Assembly: GCF_009827315.1 (NCBI RefSeq) | Contig: NZ_WTYF01000004.1 | Location: forward strand, 1,984,001-2,048,000 | Origin: Qipengyuania gaetbuli | GTDB lineage: Bacteria; Pseudomonadota; Alphaproteobacteria; Sphingomonadales; Sphingomonadaceae | Direction of reading: 5' to 3' | DNA length: 64,000 bases | Part shown: piece by piece, positions 17,540 through 27,878 of the stretch | How the letters are laid out: the number at the start of each line of letters is the position of its first letter | Position numbering within the stretch: position 1 is the first letter of the stretch | Notes under the pieces: model-generated | What the model was told of the DNA's origin: nothing | The model's input: the letters and a program-made list of their open reading frames with translations, nothing else | Databases searched by the model: none | Program-made: the position numbers and the translations under genes

Positions 17540-19336
17540 TCAGGCGAAGAGCATCCAGATGGCGACCGAGGTGGCCAGCCCCACGCCGATATTCATCGGC
17601 ACGCCGATCTTCACGAAATCCCCGAAGCGGTAATTGGCCGCGCCGTAGACGAGGGTGTTGGTCTGGTAGCCGATGGGTGTGGCGAAGCTCGCGCTGGCGC
17701 CGAACATCACTGCCACGATCAGCGGGCGCGGATCGATCCCTGCCGCCTGCGCAAGGCCGATGGCGATCGGGGTCATGATGACCGCGATGGCATTGTTGGT
17801 CACTGCCTCGGTCATCACGCTGGTCACGGCATAGACCAGCAGGATCAGCAGGAAGGGGGAACTTGCGCCCATGAACGGCTGGATAGCTTGCACGATGAGC
17901 TCGATCGTGCCGGCATTGTCGAGGCCCTTGCCGAAGGCGAGCATCGCGAAGATCAGCACCAGCGTATTGCCATCGAGGCTCGCCCACGCGTCGGTCGGCT
18001 CGATGCATCGCGTCGCCAGAGCAACAGCCACGCCGGCGACCGCCAGCGCGTCGATCGGCAGGCCGAAGAGAGCTGCCCCGACGACCACGGCGGCAAGAGT
18101 GGCGATGGCGATGGGCGCCTTGTTGCGGCGGAAGGGCCGGACAGCGGTCTCGCCCACGCCCGCTAGCTGGATATTGTCCTGGAGCGATTGCAGCGCCTCC
18201 GTGCCGCTCGCGATAAGCAGGCGGTCGCCCGGCCGCACGCGGACCTCGGCCAGCGAAGGCCCGGCAAGATGGCGCGGCCGCGAGAGGCCGAGCACGCGAA
18301 CTTTGAGGCGCGACAGCATGGGTATTTCGGCCAGCCGCTGCCCGACTACGGGATGCGACGCAGCGACCATCGCCTCGACGATCCGCAGGTCGCGCGGCCG
18401 GTCGGGCGCGGCGGTCGCGACACCTCCGCCGACGCCGACGAGGCCGGTGCGGAAATCGCGCGCCTCGGCAAGGGAGGCGATTTCTTCCGGGCTTCCGGCC
18501 ACGACGAGCTGGTCGCCCGCTGCAAGGACTGCATCGCCCGCGTCCTTGCGCACCGGTTTGCCGCCGCGCATGATCGCCTGCACCTTGAGCCCAGGACGGC
18601 GCGAGAAGGCGGCATCCTTGATGCGCTGGCCGACATAGCGGCTCACTGGGTTCAGGATCAGGTGCGTGAGGTAGAGGTCGTCCTCGCGTTCCTCGTCGCC
18701 TACCCGCGGCCCGCGGTCGGGCAGGAGGAAGGGTCCGAACACCAGCAGTACGGCAAGGCCTGCCAGTACGGCGACCGCGCCCACCGCCGATATCTCGAAG
18801 ATCCCGAAGGCAGCCTGTCCCTGTTCCTGCGCAACGCCGTCGACCAGCAGGTTCGTAGAGGTCCCGATCAGCGTCATCGTGCCGCCAAGAATGGTCAGGT
18901 AGGACAGCGGAATCAGCAGGCGCGTGGCCGAGATTTTCAACGCGCGGGCGAGGCGTTTGACCACCGGGATCATGACGATGACCACCGGCGTGTTGTTCAT
19001 GAAGGCCGAAGCGGCGAGCGTGCCGACCCCGATCTCGCCCACTGCCAGCCGGGGCTTGCGCAAGGTGCGCCGCACGACCCAGCCCGATATCGCCTCCAGC
19101 GAACCGGTCCGCAGCAGCGCGCCCGACAGGATGAACATCGCCGCGATCGTGATCGGCGCGGAATTGGAGAAGGTCTCCAGCATCTGCTTGGGCGAGAGAT
19201 AGCCGAGCGGCAGCATCAGCACCGCCGATACGACGGCGATGACGACCGGAGGCCTGCGCTCGAGCACGAAGGCGGCAAATGTCGCGGCCAGCAGCAGGAG
19301 CCCTATCTGGGCCGAATAGTCCGAGAGAAACGACAT
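17540..19336 (-). CDS. SLC13-family (DASS) permease with RCK/TrkA-C domains
   Basis: The 598-residue inner-membrane protein has two blocks of hydrophobic helices (about residues 1-190 and 390-598) separated by a soluble region of two tandem TrkA-C-like domains (about 200-370). This is the architecture of SLC13-type permeases with RCK_C inserts. Helix hairpins with SNT-like motifs (GTSTNLLVDG in the first half, TNNAIAVIMTPIA in the second) fit the Na/anion site. The likely substrates are divalent anions such as sulfate or dicarboxylates, which cannot be distinguished here. Confidence 0.87.
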   Translation of the reverse strand: MSFLSDYSAQIGLLLLAATFAAFVLERRPPVVIAVVSAVLMLPLGYLSPKQMLETFSNSAPITIAAMFILSGALLRTGSLEAISGWVVRRTLRKPRLAVGEIGVGTLAASAFMNNTPVVIVMIPVVKRLARALKISATRLLIPLSYLTILGGTMTLIGTSTNLLVDGVAQEQGQAAFGIFEISAVGAVAVLAGLAVLLVFGPFLLPDRGPRVGDEEREDDLYLTHLILNPVSRYVGQRIKDAAFSRRPGLKVQAIMRGGKPVRKDAGDAVLAAGDQLVVAGSPEEIASLAEARDFRTGLVGVGGGVATAAPDRPRDLRIVEAMVAASHPVVGQRLAEIPMLSRLKVRVLGLSRPRHLAGPSLAEVRVRPGDRLLIASGTEALQSLQDNIQLAGVGETAVRPFRRNKAPIAIATLAAVVVGAALFGLPIDALAVAGVAVALATRCIEPTDAWASLDGNTLVLIFAMLAFGKGLDNAGTIELIVQAIQPFMGASSPFLLILLVYAVTSVMTEAVTNNAIAVIMTPIAIGLAQAAGIDPRPLIVAVMFGASASFATPIGYQTNTLVYGAANYRFGDFVKIGVPMNIGVGLATSVAIWMLFA

Positions 19337-19465
19337 AGGGCCCGATCGAATTGTCTGGTTTGCAGGCGCTCAAATTCGCAGATCGCGTGGCGGGTTCCAA
19401 GCAAGATGGGCAATCGAGCCGGATAGCCAATCCATGGTGCGCAGCGCAGGGGCACGGCACCACGC

Positions 19466-19497
19466 AAAACGCCCGCAAGCCGGTGGCCTGCGGGCGT
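19466..19497 (-). terminator. Rho-independent terminator after ctrA
   Basis: A 9-bp stem ACGCCCGCA/TGCGGGCGT (19469-19477 with 19489-19497) continues through a mismatch into a GCC/GGC extension. On the minus strand it is followed by TTTTG. It lies 29 bases past the ctrA stop and is oriented to end ctrA transcription. Confidence 0.75.
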
Positions 19498-19525
19498 CTC
19501 GCTGTCCCGTCCAGGAGTAATCAGG

Positions 19526-20221
<696 letters not shown>

Positions 20222-20311
20222 GGGTCTGGTCCCCCGTTGCCCCAGTTCGCGGTAACGCCCCGTCAAGAGGTGTTGCCCGTTGTTAACCACAGCAGGTCTG
20301 AACGGAAAAGG

Positions 20312-20326
20312 TTAACGTGAGGTAAA
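20312..20326. promoter_or_regulatory. CtrA-box-like site upstream of ctrA
   Basis: TTAA-N7-TAAA matches the CtrA consensus TTAA-N7-TTAA at seven of eight positions with the exact 7-base spacer. It lies 91-105 bases upstream of the ctrA start codon in the rpoN-ctrA gap, the expected place for autoregulation. Function is inferred from the motif. Confidence 0.55.
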
Positions 20327-20357
20327 GTGCGTTAAGATTTTTCGGTGTTGCAGAAGA

Positions 20358-20362
20358 GACTC
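20358..20362. promoter_or_regulatory. GANTC (CcrM-type) methylation site in the ctrA upstream region
   Basis: GACTC overlaps the rpoN stop, about 137 bases upstream of the ctrA start. In Caulobacter a GANTC site in the ctrA P1 promoter couples transcription to replication-fork passage. The site is short, so chance occurrence is possible; its position next to the CtrA-type box is what makes it worth noting. Confidence 0.35.
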
Positions 20363-21815
20363 ACAATGATTTCAGCTTCTTCTGTCGGCGCCGTTCCGCG
20401 CTCGACCCGATACCGATGGCCTCGCGGTACTTGGCGACGGTGCGCCGGGCGAGGTCGAACCCCTCCTTGTTGAGGAGGTCGGCGAGGGCCTGGTCGGACA
20501 GGACCTTCTTGGGATCTTCGCCATCGCACAGGGCGCGGATGCGGGCCTTGATCGCTTCGGACGAAGCGCCTTCGCCGTCGGCGGCGGCCACCCCGCTGGA
20601 GAAGAAGTACTTCATCTCGAACGTGCCGCGCGGGCAGTGCAGGTACTTGTTGCTGGTGACGCGGCTGACCGTGCTTTCGTGCATCTCGATGGCTTCGGCC
20701 ACTTCGCGCAAAGTCAGCGGTCGCATGGCCGAAACGCCTTCGCGGAAGAAGCCTTCCTGCCGCTTCACGATCTCGCTCGCGGTCTTGAGGATGGTCTTCT
20801 GGCGCTGGTCAAGTGCGCGGATCAGCCAGTCGGCTTCGCCCAGCTGATCGTTAAGCCATTTGCGCGAAGCCTTGTCCCGAGCCCCGGCTTCCAGTTCCAC
20901 GTAGTATTCCCGATTGACGACCAGGCGAGGCAGGCTCGCCTCGTTGATGCGGATCGTCCAGCCGGTCTTGCCGCTCGGACTGACGAGCACGTCCGGCACC
21001 ACCGCCGCTTCCGCCGTCCCGCCATAACGGCAACCGGGCTTGGGATCGTAGCTGCGCAATTCGGCCAGCATGTCGGCGAAGTCCTCGTCGTCGACATCGC
21101 ACAAGCGCTTGAGGCGCGCGATTTCGCCGCGCGCGAGCAGTTCCAGGTTGTCGATCATCCGTGCCATGCAGGGATCGTAGCGGTCGGCTTCCTTCGCCTG
21201 CAGCGCGAGGCATTCGGCCACGCTGCGCGCGCCGATGCCAGTGGGGTCGAGCGACTGGACCAGCATGAGGCCGCGCTCGACCTCGGCCAGCGAGGTGCCG
21301 AGCTCCTCGGCGAGGTGGCGCAATTCGGTGTGGAGATAGCCCGCCTCGTCCAGCTCGTGGACGATCCGCGTCGCGATCAGCGCCTCGCGCCCGTCATGCG
21401 CCTGCGCGCCGACCTGGTCGAGCAGGTGTTCGGCCAGCGTCGGGCCGTCCGAGCTGCGGTTCTCGAAATCGGGCAAGTCGCCTTCGCCGGCACCGCTTGT
21501 GCCTGCGCGCGCCCAGTCGCCCATGTCGCCGGGCGCCGCATCGGGATCGAGTGCGTGCTGGGCGATATCGAGCGCCCCTTCGCCATCGGGGCCGGGAGCG
21601 CTGTCGTGTTCGCCGGCTGGCTCGGGCGCATCCGCCTCGCCCGCCTCGCGGCGGGTCTCGCCGATTTCAAGCAGCGGATTGCTCTCCAGCGCTTCGGCCA
21701 CGAAGCTTTCGATTTCCAGATTGGACAGCGCCAGCAGCTTGATCGCCTGCTGCAGCTGCGGCGTCATGACCAGCGATTGGGTTTGCCGGAGGTCTAGCCT
21801 CGGACCAAGCGCCAT
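20361..21815 (-). CDS. rpoN: RNA polymerase sigma-54 factor RpoN
   Basis: RpoN directs RNA polymerase to -24/-12 promoters that need enhancer-binding ATPases. The 484-residue protein has the N-terminal region I (QSLVMTPQLQQAIKLLALSN), an acidic region II, a core-binding domain and, at residues 456-465, the RpoN box ARRTVAKYRE that reads the -24 element. It follows lptB by 26 bases, the usual lptB-rpoN arrangement. The normally downstream hpf and ptsN genes are absent; ctrA takes their place. Confidence 0.97.
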   Translation of the reverse strand: MALGPRLDLRQTQSLVMTPQLQQAIKLLALSNLEIESFVAEALESNPLLEIGETRREAGEADAPEPAGEHDSAPGPDGEGALDIAQHALDPDAAPGDMGDWARAGTSGAGEGDLPDFENRSSDGPTLAEHLLDQVGAQAHDGREALIATRIVHELDEAGYLHTELRHLAEELGTSLAEVERGLMLVQSLDPTGIGARSVAECLALQAKEADRYDPCMARMIDNLELLARGEIARLKRLCDVDDEDFADMLAELRSYDPKPGCRYGGTAEAAVVPDVLVSPSGKTGWTIRINEASLPRLVVNREYYVELEAGARDKASRKWLNDQLGEADWLIRALDQRQKTILKTASEIVKRQEGFFREGVSAMRPLTLREVAEAIEMHESTVSRVTSNKYLHCPRGTFEMKYFFSSGVAAADGEGASSEAIKARIRALCDGEDPKKVLSDQALADLLNKEGFDLARRTVAKYREAIGIGSSAERRRQKKLKSL

Positions 21816-21841
21816 GGGTCAGCTCCGGGCGCGCGCCGTCG

Positions 21842-22627
21842 TCACAGCGTGAAGTTCTCGCCGAGATAGAGGCGCTTGACGTTTTCGTCCGCCACCAGCG
21901 CTTCGGGCGTGCCGGCGAACAGCACCTGCCCGCCGTAGATGATGCAGGCGCGGTCGACGATTTCCAGCGTCTCGCGCACGTTGTGGTCGGTGATGAGGAC
22001 GCCGATCCCGCGGGTCTTCAAGTCCTTCACGAGGTCGCGGATATCGCTGATCGACAGCGGGTCGATCCCGGCGAAGGGTTCGTCGAGCAGCATGATCGAA
22101 GGCTTGGCGGCCAGTGCGCGGGCAATTTCGGCGCGGCGGCGCTCACCGCCCGACAGCGCCATGGCCGGGCTGGTGCGTAGCCGCTGCAGGCCGAATTCAT
22201 CGAGCAGGCGGTCGAGTTCCTTCTCGCGCGTGTCGGCATCAGGCTCGACCATCTCGAGCACGCAGTTGATGTTCTGCTCCACCGTCATGCCGCGGAAAAT
22301 GCTGGTTTCCTGTGGCAGGTACCCCAGGCCGAGGATCGCGCGCCGGTACATCGGCAGCTTGGTCACGTCCTCGCCGTCCATCAGGATGCGGCCTGCATCG
22401 GGGCGCACCAGACCCATGATCGAATAGAAGCAGGTCGTCTTGCCGGCGCCGTTCGGGCCCAGCAGGCCGAGCACTTCGCCCTTGCCCACGGTCAGCGAAA
22501 TATCCGTAAGGACGGCGCGCTTGTCGTAGCTCTTGGCGATCGAAATGACTTCCAGCCCACCCTGCGGGATGGGCGGGGCGGCATCGTGCACCGCTTCGTT
22601 TTCAGGGCTCATGCTGACATCTGCCAT
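21842..22627 (-). CDS. lptB: LPS export ABC transporter ATP-binding protein LptB
   Basis: LptB is the ATPase of the LptBFGC complex that extracts lipopolysaccharide from the inner membrane. The protein has Walker A GPNGAGKTT, the LSGGERRRAEIARAL signature, Walker B IMLLDEPFAGID and the H-loop in ITDHNVRETL. The start at 22627 (261 residues, MADVSMSPENE) is my choice; the ATG at 22612 is equally plausible, and neither has a clear Shine-Dalgarno sequence. A much longer open frame upstream is not homologous. It precedes rpoN on the same strand. Confidence 0.95.
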   Translation of the reverse strand: MADVSMSPENEAVHDAAPPIPQGGLEVISIAKSYDKRAVLTDISLTVGKGEVLGLLGPNGAGKTTCFYSIMGLVRPDAGRILMDGEDVTKLPMYRRAILGLGYLPQETSIFRGMTVEQNINCVLEMVEPDADTREKELDRLLDEFGLQRLRTSPAMALSGGERRRAEIARALAAKPSIMLLDEPFAGIDPLSISDIRDLVKDLKTRGIGVLITDHNVRETLEIVDRACIIYGGQVLFAGTPEALVADENVKRLYLGENFTL

Positions 22628-22808
22628 GGGCCGCGCCATAGCATGGCAGGACTTGCTGGAAACCCCCGAGAACGCCTCTTTCGACGAACTGGCAGGATTC
22701 CTGCATGGACTACATTGGAACAGTCCCGCGCAATGTCTCGCGCCAAGCTTGCCAGCCTGCCGCAATTTTGAAACAATGCGAGTCGGAGAGAGAACGGGGA
22801 GAATGCCG

Positions 22809-23192
22809 ATGGGCAAGGCGATCGAGGACAGCGCGGTGTCGGGGGCCGAACCCCACGTCCACCGCAGGGACCTGCGCAAATCGATGAGCGACAATGTCGC
22901 GATCGCGCTAATCGTCTACACCGGTCTCCACATCTTCTTCACGGTTCACGCCATGAAGGAAGGCGTGTCTTCCACCGCCCCCTATTTCGCGCTGGCGATC
23001 CTCGTCGCGCTTATCATTCCCGCCTGCCGCTGGTTCGAGAAGCGCTGGGCCGATCTCACAGACGAAGAAGCACACGGTTCGGAACTGCTCGGCGCGTTCC
23101 GCCGCGACCTCGTGCTCCTGTGGAGCCTCGCCATCGGCCTGCCGATGGTCCTGACCGGCCTGTTCAAGCTCGCCTACGCCGCTTTCGGCTGA
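22809..23192 (+). CDS. Small three-helix membrane protein, function unknown
   Basis: The 127-residue product has a hydrophilic N-terminus and three predicted membrane helices at about residues 29-47, 56-73 and 100-122. I recognise no family motif. The ATG at 22809 is preceded by GGGGA at 8 bases, which favours it over the ATG at 22803. It diverges from lptB and ends 64 bases before pmbA. Confidence 0.68.
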   Translation: MGKAIEDSAVSGAEPHVHRRDLRKSMSDNVAIALIVYTGLHIFFTVHAMKEGVSSTAPYFALAILVALIIPACRWFEKRWADLTDEEAHGSELLGAFRRDLVLLWSLAIGLPMVLTGLFKLAYAAFG

Positions 23193-23256
23193 CCTTGCGG
23201 GGACGCCTCCCGCGCTCTAGCCGGACCCCGAACAGGTCCAGCGGAGTTACAATTAC

Positions 23257-24603
23257 ATGATCGATACCGACACCGCGCTCGCGCGCTGCCAGGACCTCGT
23301 CGCGCTCGCCCGAAGGATGGGCGCCGATGCTGCCGATGCCGTGGCGCGTGCCGATTCCTCCGAAAGCGTCAGCGTCAGGCTGGGCGTGCTGGAAGAGGTG
23401 GAACGGTCCGAAGGCGAGGAGATCGGCCTGCGCGTCTTCGTCGGCAAGCGCTCCGCCTCGATCCACACCAGCGATTTCGCGCCCGAGGGCCTTCGCGCGC
23501 TGGCCGAACGTGCGGTCGAGATGGCGCGACACGCGCCGGAAGACGCCTATGCCGGGCTTGCCGGGGCCGACGCGTTGATGACCGGCGAAGTGCCCGACCT
23601 CGACCTTTCCGACGATAGCGAACCCGGCCCCGAAAAGCTGCGTGAGATGGCGCTGGCGGTGGAAGATGCCGCGCGCGCCGTCGAAGGCGTGACGAACAGC
23701 AATGGCGGGGGCGCGAGTAGTGGCCGTTCACTGGTCGCGCTGGTCACGTCGGAAGGGTTCTCGCGCGGGTATTCGGGTAGCGGCTTCTCGCTTTCGGCCA
23801 ATGTCATCGCGGGCGAAGGCAGCACGATGCAGACCGATTACGCCACTCGTAGCGCGCGGCATTTCGCCGACCTGCCATCCGCTGCCGAAATCGGGCGAGA
23901 GGCGGGCGAGCGGGCCGTGGCGAAGGTCGGTCCCGGATCGCTGCCCAGCGGGCCGATGCCGGTGGTCTTCGATCCGCGTATCGGTGCAGGCCTGCTCGGC
24001 CACCTCGCCGGTGCGATGAGCGGACCGGCCATCGCGCGCAAATCTAGCTTCCTCCTCGGGCGCGAGGACGAGGCATTGTTCGACAGCGCGATCCGGATCG
24101 TCGAGGACCCGCTTCGCGCGCGGGGCCTGCGCTCTCGTCCTTTCGACGGCGAGGGTGTCGCCTGCACGCCGCGCAATCTGGTCGAATGCGGACGCATCAC
24201 CGGCTGGCTGACCAATGTCGCCTCGGCCCGGCAATTGGGGCTTGGCCTGACGGGTCATGCTGCCCGGTCGAGCGGCGGGGCTCCCGGTGTCAGCCTTGCC
24301 AACGGGCACCTCGAGGCGGGCAGCGTCACGCCAGCCGAACTCATGGCCGATATAGCGGACGGACTTTATGTCACCGGACTCTTCGGGCAAGGAGTGAACA
24401 TGGTGACGGGCGATTACAGTCGCGGCGCAACGGGCTTCCGCATCCGCAATGGCGAGATTGCCGGGCCGGTTGCCGAAATCACCATCGCCGGCAATTTGCT
24501 CGACATGTTCCGTGCAATGATCCCGGCAAACGATCTCGAAATGGACCGCGCGATCAACGTGCCGACAATCCGCATCGACGGCATGACGGTGGCCGGCGAA
24601 TGA
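23257..24603 (+). CDS. pmbA: TldD/PmbA-family metalloprotease-like protein
   Basis: The 448-residue protein has the length and features of PmbA (TldE), partner of TldD in a heteromeric protease that matures or degrades peptides such as microcins and CcdA. Recognisable segments are an N-terminal alpha/beta domain with SVSVRLGVLEEVERSEG, and C-terminal LYVTGLFGQGVNMVTGDYSRGATGF, typical of the family. PmbA lacks the metal-binding motif of TldD, and none is seen here. The stop overlaps the start of the following mechanosensitive-channel gene (ATGA). No tldD is present in the window. Confidence 0.9.
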   Translation: MIDTDTALARCQDLVALARRMGADAADAVARADSSESVSVRLGVLEEVERSEGEEIGLRVFVGKRSASIHTSDFAPEGLRALAERAVEMARHAPEDAYAGLAGADALMTGEVPDLDLSDDSEPGPEKLREMALAVEDAARAVEGVTNSNGGGASSGRSLVALVTSEGFSRGYSGSGFSLSANVIAGEGSTMQTDYATRSARHFADLPSAAEIGREAGERAVAKVGPGSLPSGPMPVVFDPRIGAGLLGHLAGAMSGPAIARKSSFLLGREDEALFDSAIRIVEDPLRARGLRSRPFDGEGVACTPRNLVECGRITGWLTNVASARQLGLGLTGHAARSSGGAPGVSLANGHLEAGSVTPAELMADIADGLYVTGLFGQGVNMVTGDYSRGATGFRIRNGEIAGPVAEITIAGNLLDMFRAMIPANDLEMDRAINVPTIRIDGMTVAGE

Positions 24604-25988
24604 GGGCGCTCCTCGCCTCGCTCGTGCTGCTTTCGGCGACGCCAGCGAGTGCGATCCTGCCCGAGCTTTCGCAGGAAGGCAGCGAGGCCGCCGCCCCTGT
24701 CGAGGCGCCTGTCCAGCAGATCGACGATACGATCGACGAGGGCGCGGACGACAGAATTGCAGAGCGGATTCGCGGCATCTTTGCAGAACTCCCGGCCTTT
24801 TCGGAGGTCGAGGTATCGGTCAGCCAGGGCGTCGTCTCGCTCGGCGGCACGGTCCCGCGTCAGGAAGACATCGCCCGCGCCGAAGCGATCGCAGGGCGCG
24901 TGTCGGGCGTAGTGACGGTAGAGAACGACTTGCAGCGCGACCTGTCCATCTCCACGCAGGGCGAAGGTCTGTTGAGCCTGGCCGACCGCTGGTCCGGCTT
25001 CGTCGCGATGCTGCCGCTGATTGCGCTGGCGCTGGCCGTTTGGGGCGTGATCTCCCTGGTCGGCTACATCATCGCCGGGCTGGGCGTGCTGTGGCATAAA
25101 ATCACGCCCAACAGCTTCCTTGCCGAACTCATCGCCAGCGCCATCCGCTTTGTTTTCATCGTGGGCGGCCTCGTGGTGGCGCTCGATATGGTCGGGGCGG
25201 GCGCGCTGCTCGGCGCGGTGCTGGGCGGGGCCGGCGTCATCGGCCTCGCGCTCGGCTTTGCGCTGCGCGATACGATCGAGAACTACGTCGCCTCGCTGAT
25301 GCTGTCCTTACGTCAGCCCTTTCGCGCCAACGACTGGGTGCAGATCGACCAGCTGGAAGGCCGCGTTATCCGCCTGACCAGCCGCGCGACGATCCTCATG
25401 ACGCTCGACGGCAATCATTTGCGCATCCCCAACAGCCAGGTGTTCAAGGCGGTCATCACCAATTTCACCCGCAACCCGAACCGGCGCTTCGAATTCGACC
25501 TCGGCGTGGATGCGGACGACGATGCCCGCGCGGCGCGGCAGCTCGGTCGCGATACGCTGGCGGCGCTCGACTTCGTGCTCGACGACCCGCCTGCCGAAGC
25601 GCGGATTATCGAAGTGGGCGATTCGAACGTGGTGATCCGCTTCCTCGGCTGGATCGACCAGACCAAGACCGACTGGTGGAAGGCGCAGAGCCAGGCGATC
25701 CCGGCGGTGAAGGACGCGCTGGAAGATGCGGGCTTTGGCTTGCCGGAGCCGATCTATCGCCTGCGGTTCGACCCGCGTTCGGCGACACTCCCGTTCGAGA
25801 ACCGTGCGGAAGGCACGAGCGAGAAGGAACAGCAGGCGGCGAAGAAAGTGGGGCAGGTCAGTTCCGCGCCGCCCGAAGAGGACGTTCGTCCGGTCGACGA
25901 GATCGTCGAGATGGTCGAACAGGAACGCCGCCAGGCGGGCGGCGAGCAGGACAAGGACCTGCTCGACCGCTCACGCCCGGTGGAATGA
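24600..25988 (+). CDS. BON-domain MscS-family mechanosensitive channel
   Basis: The 462-residue protein starts with a signal peptide (cleavage after about residue 18, ASA). A periplasmic BON domain follows at about residues 52-118 (SVSQGVVSLGGTVPRQEDI). Then come membrane helices from about 138 and the MscS pore and beta domain: a Gly/Ala-rich pore helix GAGALLGAVLGGAGVIGLAL, then LRQPFRANDWVQIDQLEGRV. The C-terminus is charged. Its ATG at 24600 overlaps the pmbA stop. The role would be relief of osmotic downshock. The BON domain may contact lipid or the cell wall. Confidence 0.9.
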   Translation: MRALLASLVLLSATPASAILPELSQEGSEAAAPVEAPVQQIDDTIDEGADDRIAERIRGIFAELPAFSEVEVSVSQGVVSLGGTVPRQEDIARAEAIAGRVSGVVTVENDLQRDLSISTQGEGLLSLADRWSGFVAMLPLIALALAVWGVISLVGYIIAGLGVLWHKITPNSFLAELIASAIRFVFIVGGLVVALDMVGAGALLGAVLGGAGVIGLALGFALRDTIENYVASLMLSLRQPFRANDWVQIDQLEGRVIRLTSRATILMTLDGNHLRIPNSQVFKAVITNFTRNPNRRFEFDLGVDADDDARAARQLGRDTLAALDFVLDDPPAEARIIEVGDSNVVIRFLGWIDQTKTDWWKAQSQAIPAVKDALEDAGFGLPEPIYRLRFDPRSATLPFENRAEGTSEKEQQAAKKVGQVSSAPPEEDVRPVDEIVEMVEQERRQAGGEQDKDLLDRSRPVE

Positions 25989-25989
25989 G

Positions 25990-26523
25990 TTACTTGCCCG
26001 CTTCGTAACGCTCGATCGCTTCGATCACGATCTTGCGCGCTTCTGCGGCATCGCCCCAAGCGCCGACACGGACCCACTTTTCGGCTTCCAGGTCCTTGTA
26101 GTGGGTGAAGAAGTGCTCGATCTGCTGGAAGATGATGGACGGAAGGTCCTTCGTCTCGCCGACGTCCGAGTAATAGGGGAACGTCGTGTCGACCGGCACG
26201 CAGATCAGCTTTTCATCGCCGCCATGCTCGTCTTCGAGGTTGAGCACGCCGATCGGGCGGGCACGAACGACGCAGCCCGCGATGAAGGGCGAGCGCGAGA
26301 TGACCAGCGCGTCCAGCGGGTCGCCATCGGGCGACAGCGTGTGGGGCACGAAGCCGTAGTTCGCCGGGTAGCGCATCGGCGTGTGCAGGATGCGGTCGAC
26401 GAACAGCGCGCCGCTTTCCTTGTCGAATTCGTACTTCACCGGTTCGCCGCCGGTGGGCACTTCGATGATGACGTTGAGGCTCTCGGGCGGATTGTCGCCA
26501 ACGGGGATCTTGTCGATGCGCAT
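25990..26523 (-). CDS. ppa: Inorganic pyrophosphatase (family I)
   Basis: The enzyme hydrolyses pyrophosphate to drive biosynthesis. The 177-residue length and the metal-binding signature DGDPLDALVI around the middle are diagnostic of soluble family I enzymes. Other conserved segments are KYEFDKESGALFVDRIL at the N-terminal side and a FFTHYKDLE region near the C-terminus. It diverges from hisS, with a 117-base intergenic region that must hold both promoters. Confidence 0.97.
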   Translation of the reverse strand: MRIDKIPVGDNPPESLNVIIEVPTGGEPVKYEFDKESGALFVDRILHTPMRYPANYGFVPHTLSPDGDPLDALVISRSPFIAGCVVRARPIGVLNLEDEHGGDEKLICVPVDTTFPYYSDVGETKDLPSIIFQQIEHFFTHYKDLEAEKWVRVGAWGDAAEARKIVIEAIERYEAGK

Positions 26524-26640
26524 GCGCTACTCTTCTAACTAAGTTTAGGTTCGCCCCTCTCCCCAGAAAGACTTCGCGGCGCGCCCTAGCGCCTTGCGAA
26601 GGATTGCGGAAGGGGGACGATAGTCCTAATCGCGGCGCCC

Positions 26641-27876
26641 ATGTCGAAAACACCACAGGCCATTCGCGGCACGCAGGATATCTTCGGTCCCGATGCGGAA
26701 GCATTCGCTTTCGTCGTCGAAACCTTCGAGCGCGTGCGCAAGCTCTACCGCTTCCGCCGGGTCGAAATGCCCGTGTTCGAGAAGACCGAGGTGTTCAGCC
26801 GCGCCATCGGTGAGACGACCGACGTGGTCTCGAAGGAGATGTATTCCTTCGATGACCGCGGCGGGGAATCGCTCACCCTGCGCCCCGAATTCACCGCCGG
26901 CATCGCGCGTGCCTATCTGTCGAACGGGTGGCAGCAGCATGCGCCGCTCAAAGTTGCCACGCATGGCCCGCTGTTCCGTTACGAGCGCCCGCAGAAGGGC
27001 CGTTATCGCCAGTTCCACCAGATCGATGCCGAAATCCTCGGTGCGGCCGAACCGCAGGCCGATGTCGAATTGCTCGCCATGGCCGACCAGATCATTCGCG
27101 AACTGGGGATCGAGGGCGTGACGCTCCACCTCAACACGCTGGGCGACGGCGACAGCCGCGAAGCCTGGCGCGGCGCGCTGGTCGAGCATTTCCGCGCCGT
27201 GAAGGACGAACTGAGCGAAGATTCGCAGGAGCGGCTCGAAAAGAATCCGCTGCGCATCCTCGACAGCAAGGACCCGCGCGACAGGCGGTTCGTGGCCGAT
27301 GCGCCGAAGATCGACGCGTACTTGTCGGACGATGCTCGCGCTTTCTTCGATGCCGTCACCGCGGGTCTCGATGCGGCAGGGGTTAAGTGGACGCGCGCGG
27401 AAAGCCTCGTGCGCGGCCTCGATTATTATCGCCACACCGCCTTCGAATTCATTCCCGACGAAGGCAGCGAGGCAGCCGGCAAGCTCGGCAGCCAGAGCAC
27501 CATCCTCGGCGGCGGACGCTATGACGGGCTGATGGAGAGCCTCGGCGGAGCGCCCACGCCTGCGGTCGGCTGGGCTGCGGGGATCGAGCGCCTGGCGATG
27601 CTGGTCGGCGACAAGGGCGAACCCAATGCGGACGTCATCGTGGTGGTCGAGAATGACGATCTCATCCAGCGCGCGATCGCGGCCATCGGCAAGATCAGGG
27701 CCGGCGGCCATTCTGCCGAACTGATGGCGAGCGGAAGCCCGCGCAAGCGCTTCGACAAGGCGGTGAAGGCAGGGGCCGACAAGATCGTCGCCTTCGATCT
27801 TCGCGACGGCGTGGAACACGTGCGCATCAAGGCGGACGACCATGCGCGCAGTGCCATCGAGAAGCTGCTCGACTGA
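26641..27876 (+). CDS. hisS: Histidyl-tRNA synthetase
   Basis: This class II synthetase charges tRNA(His). The 411 residues show motif 2 ([18 protein letters not shown]), the histidine-specific [15 protein letters not shown] segment, motif 3 near [12 protein letters not shown], and a C-terminal anticodon-binding domain. The ATG at 26641 gives the normal start ([15 protein letters not shown]). prfA begins 2 bases after its stop, so hisS, prfA and prmC form one translation operon. Confidence 0.97.
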   Translation: MSKTPQAIRGTQDIFGPDAEAFAFVVETFERVRKLYRFRRVEMPVFEKTEVFSRAIGETTDVVSKEMYSFDDRGGESLTLRPEFTAGIARAYLSNGWQQHAPLKVATHGPLFRYERPQKGRYRQFHQIDAEILGAAEPQADVELLAMADQIIRELGIEGVTLHLNTLGDGDSREAWRGALVEHFRAVKDELSEDSQERLEKNPLRILDSKDPRDRRFVADAPKIDAYLSDDARAFFDAVTAGLDAAGVKWTRAESLVRGLDYYRHTAFEFIPDEGSEAAGKLGSQSTILGGGRYDGLMESLGGAPTPAVGWAAGIERLAMLVGDKGEPNADVIVVVENDDLIQRAIAAIGKIRAGGHSAELMASGSPRKRFDKAVKAGADKIVAFDLRDGVEHVRIKADDHARSAIEKLLD

Positions 27877-27878
27877 CC

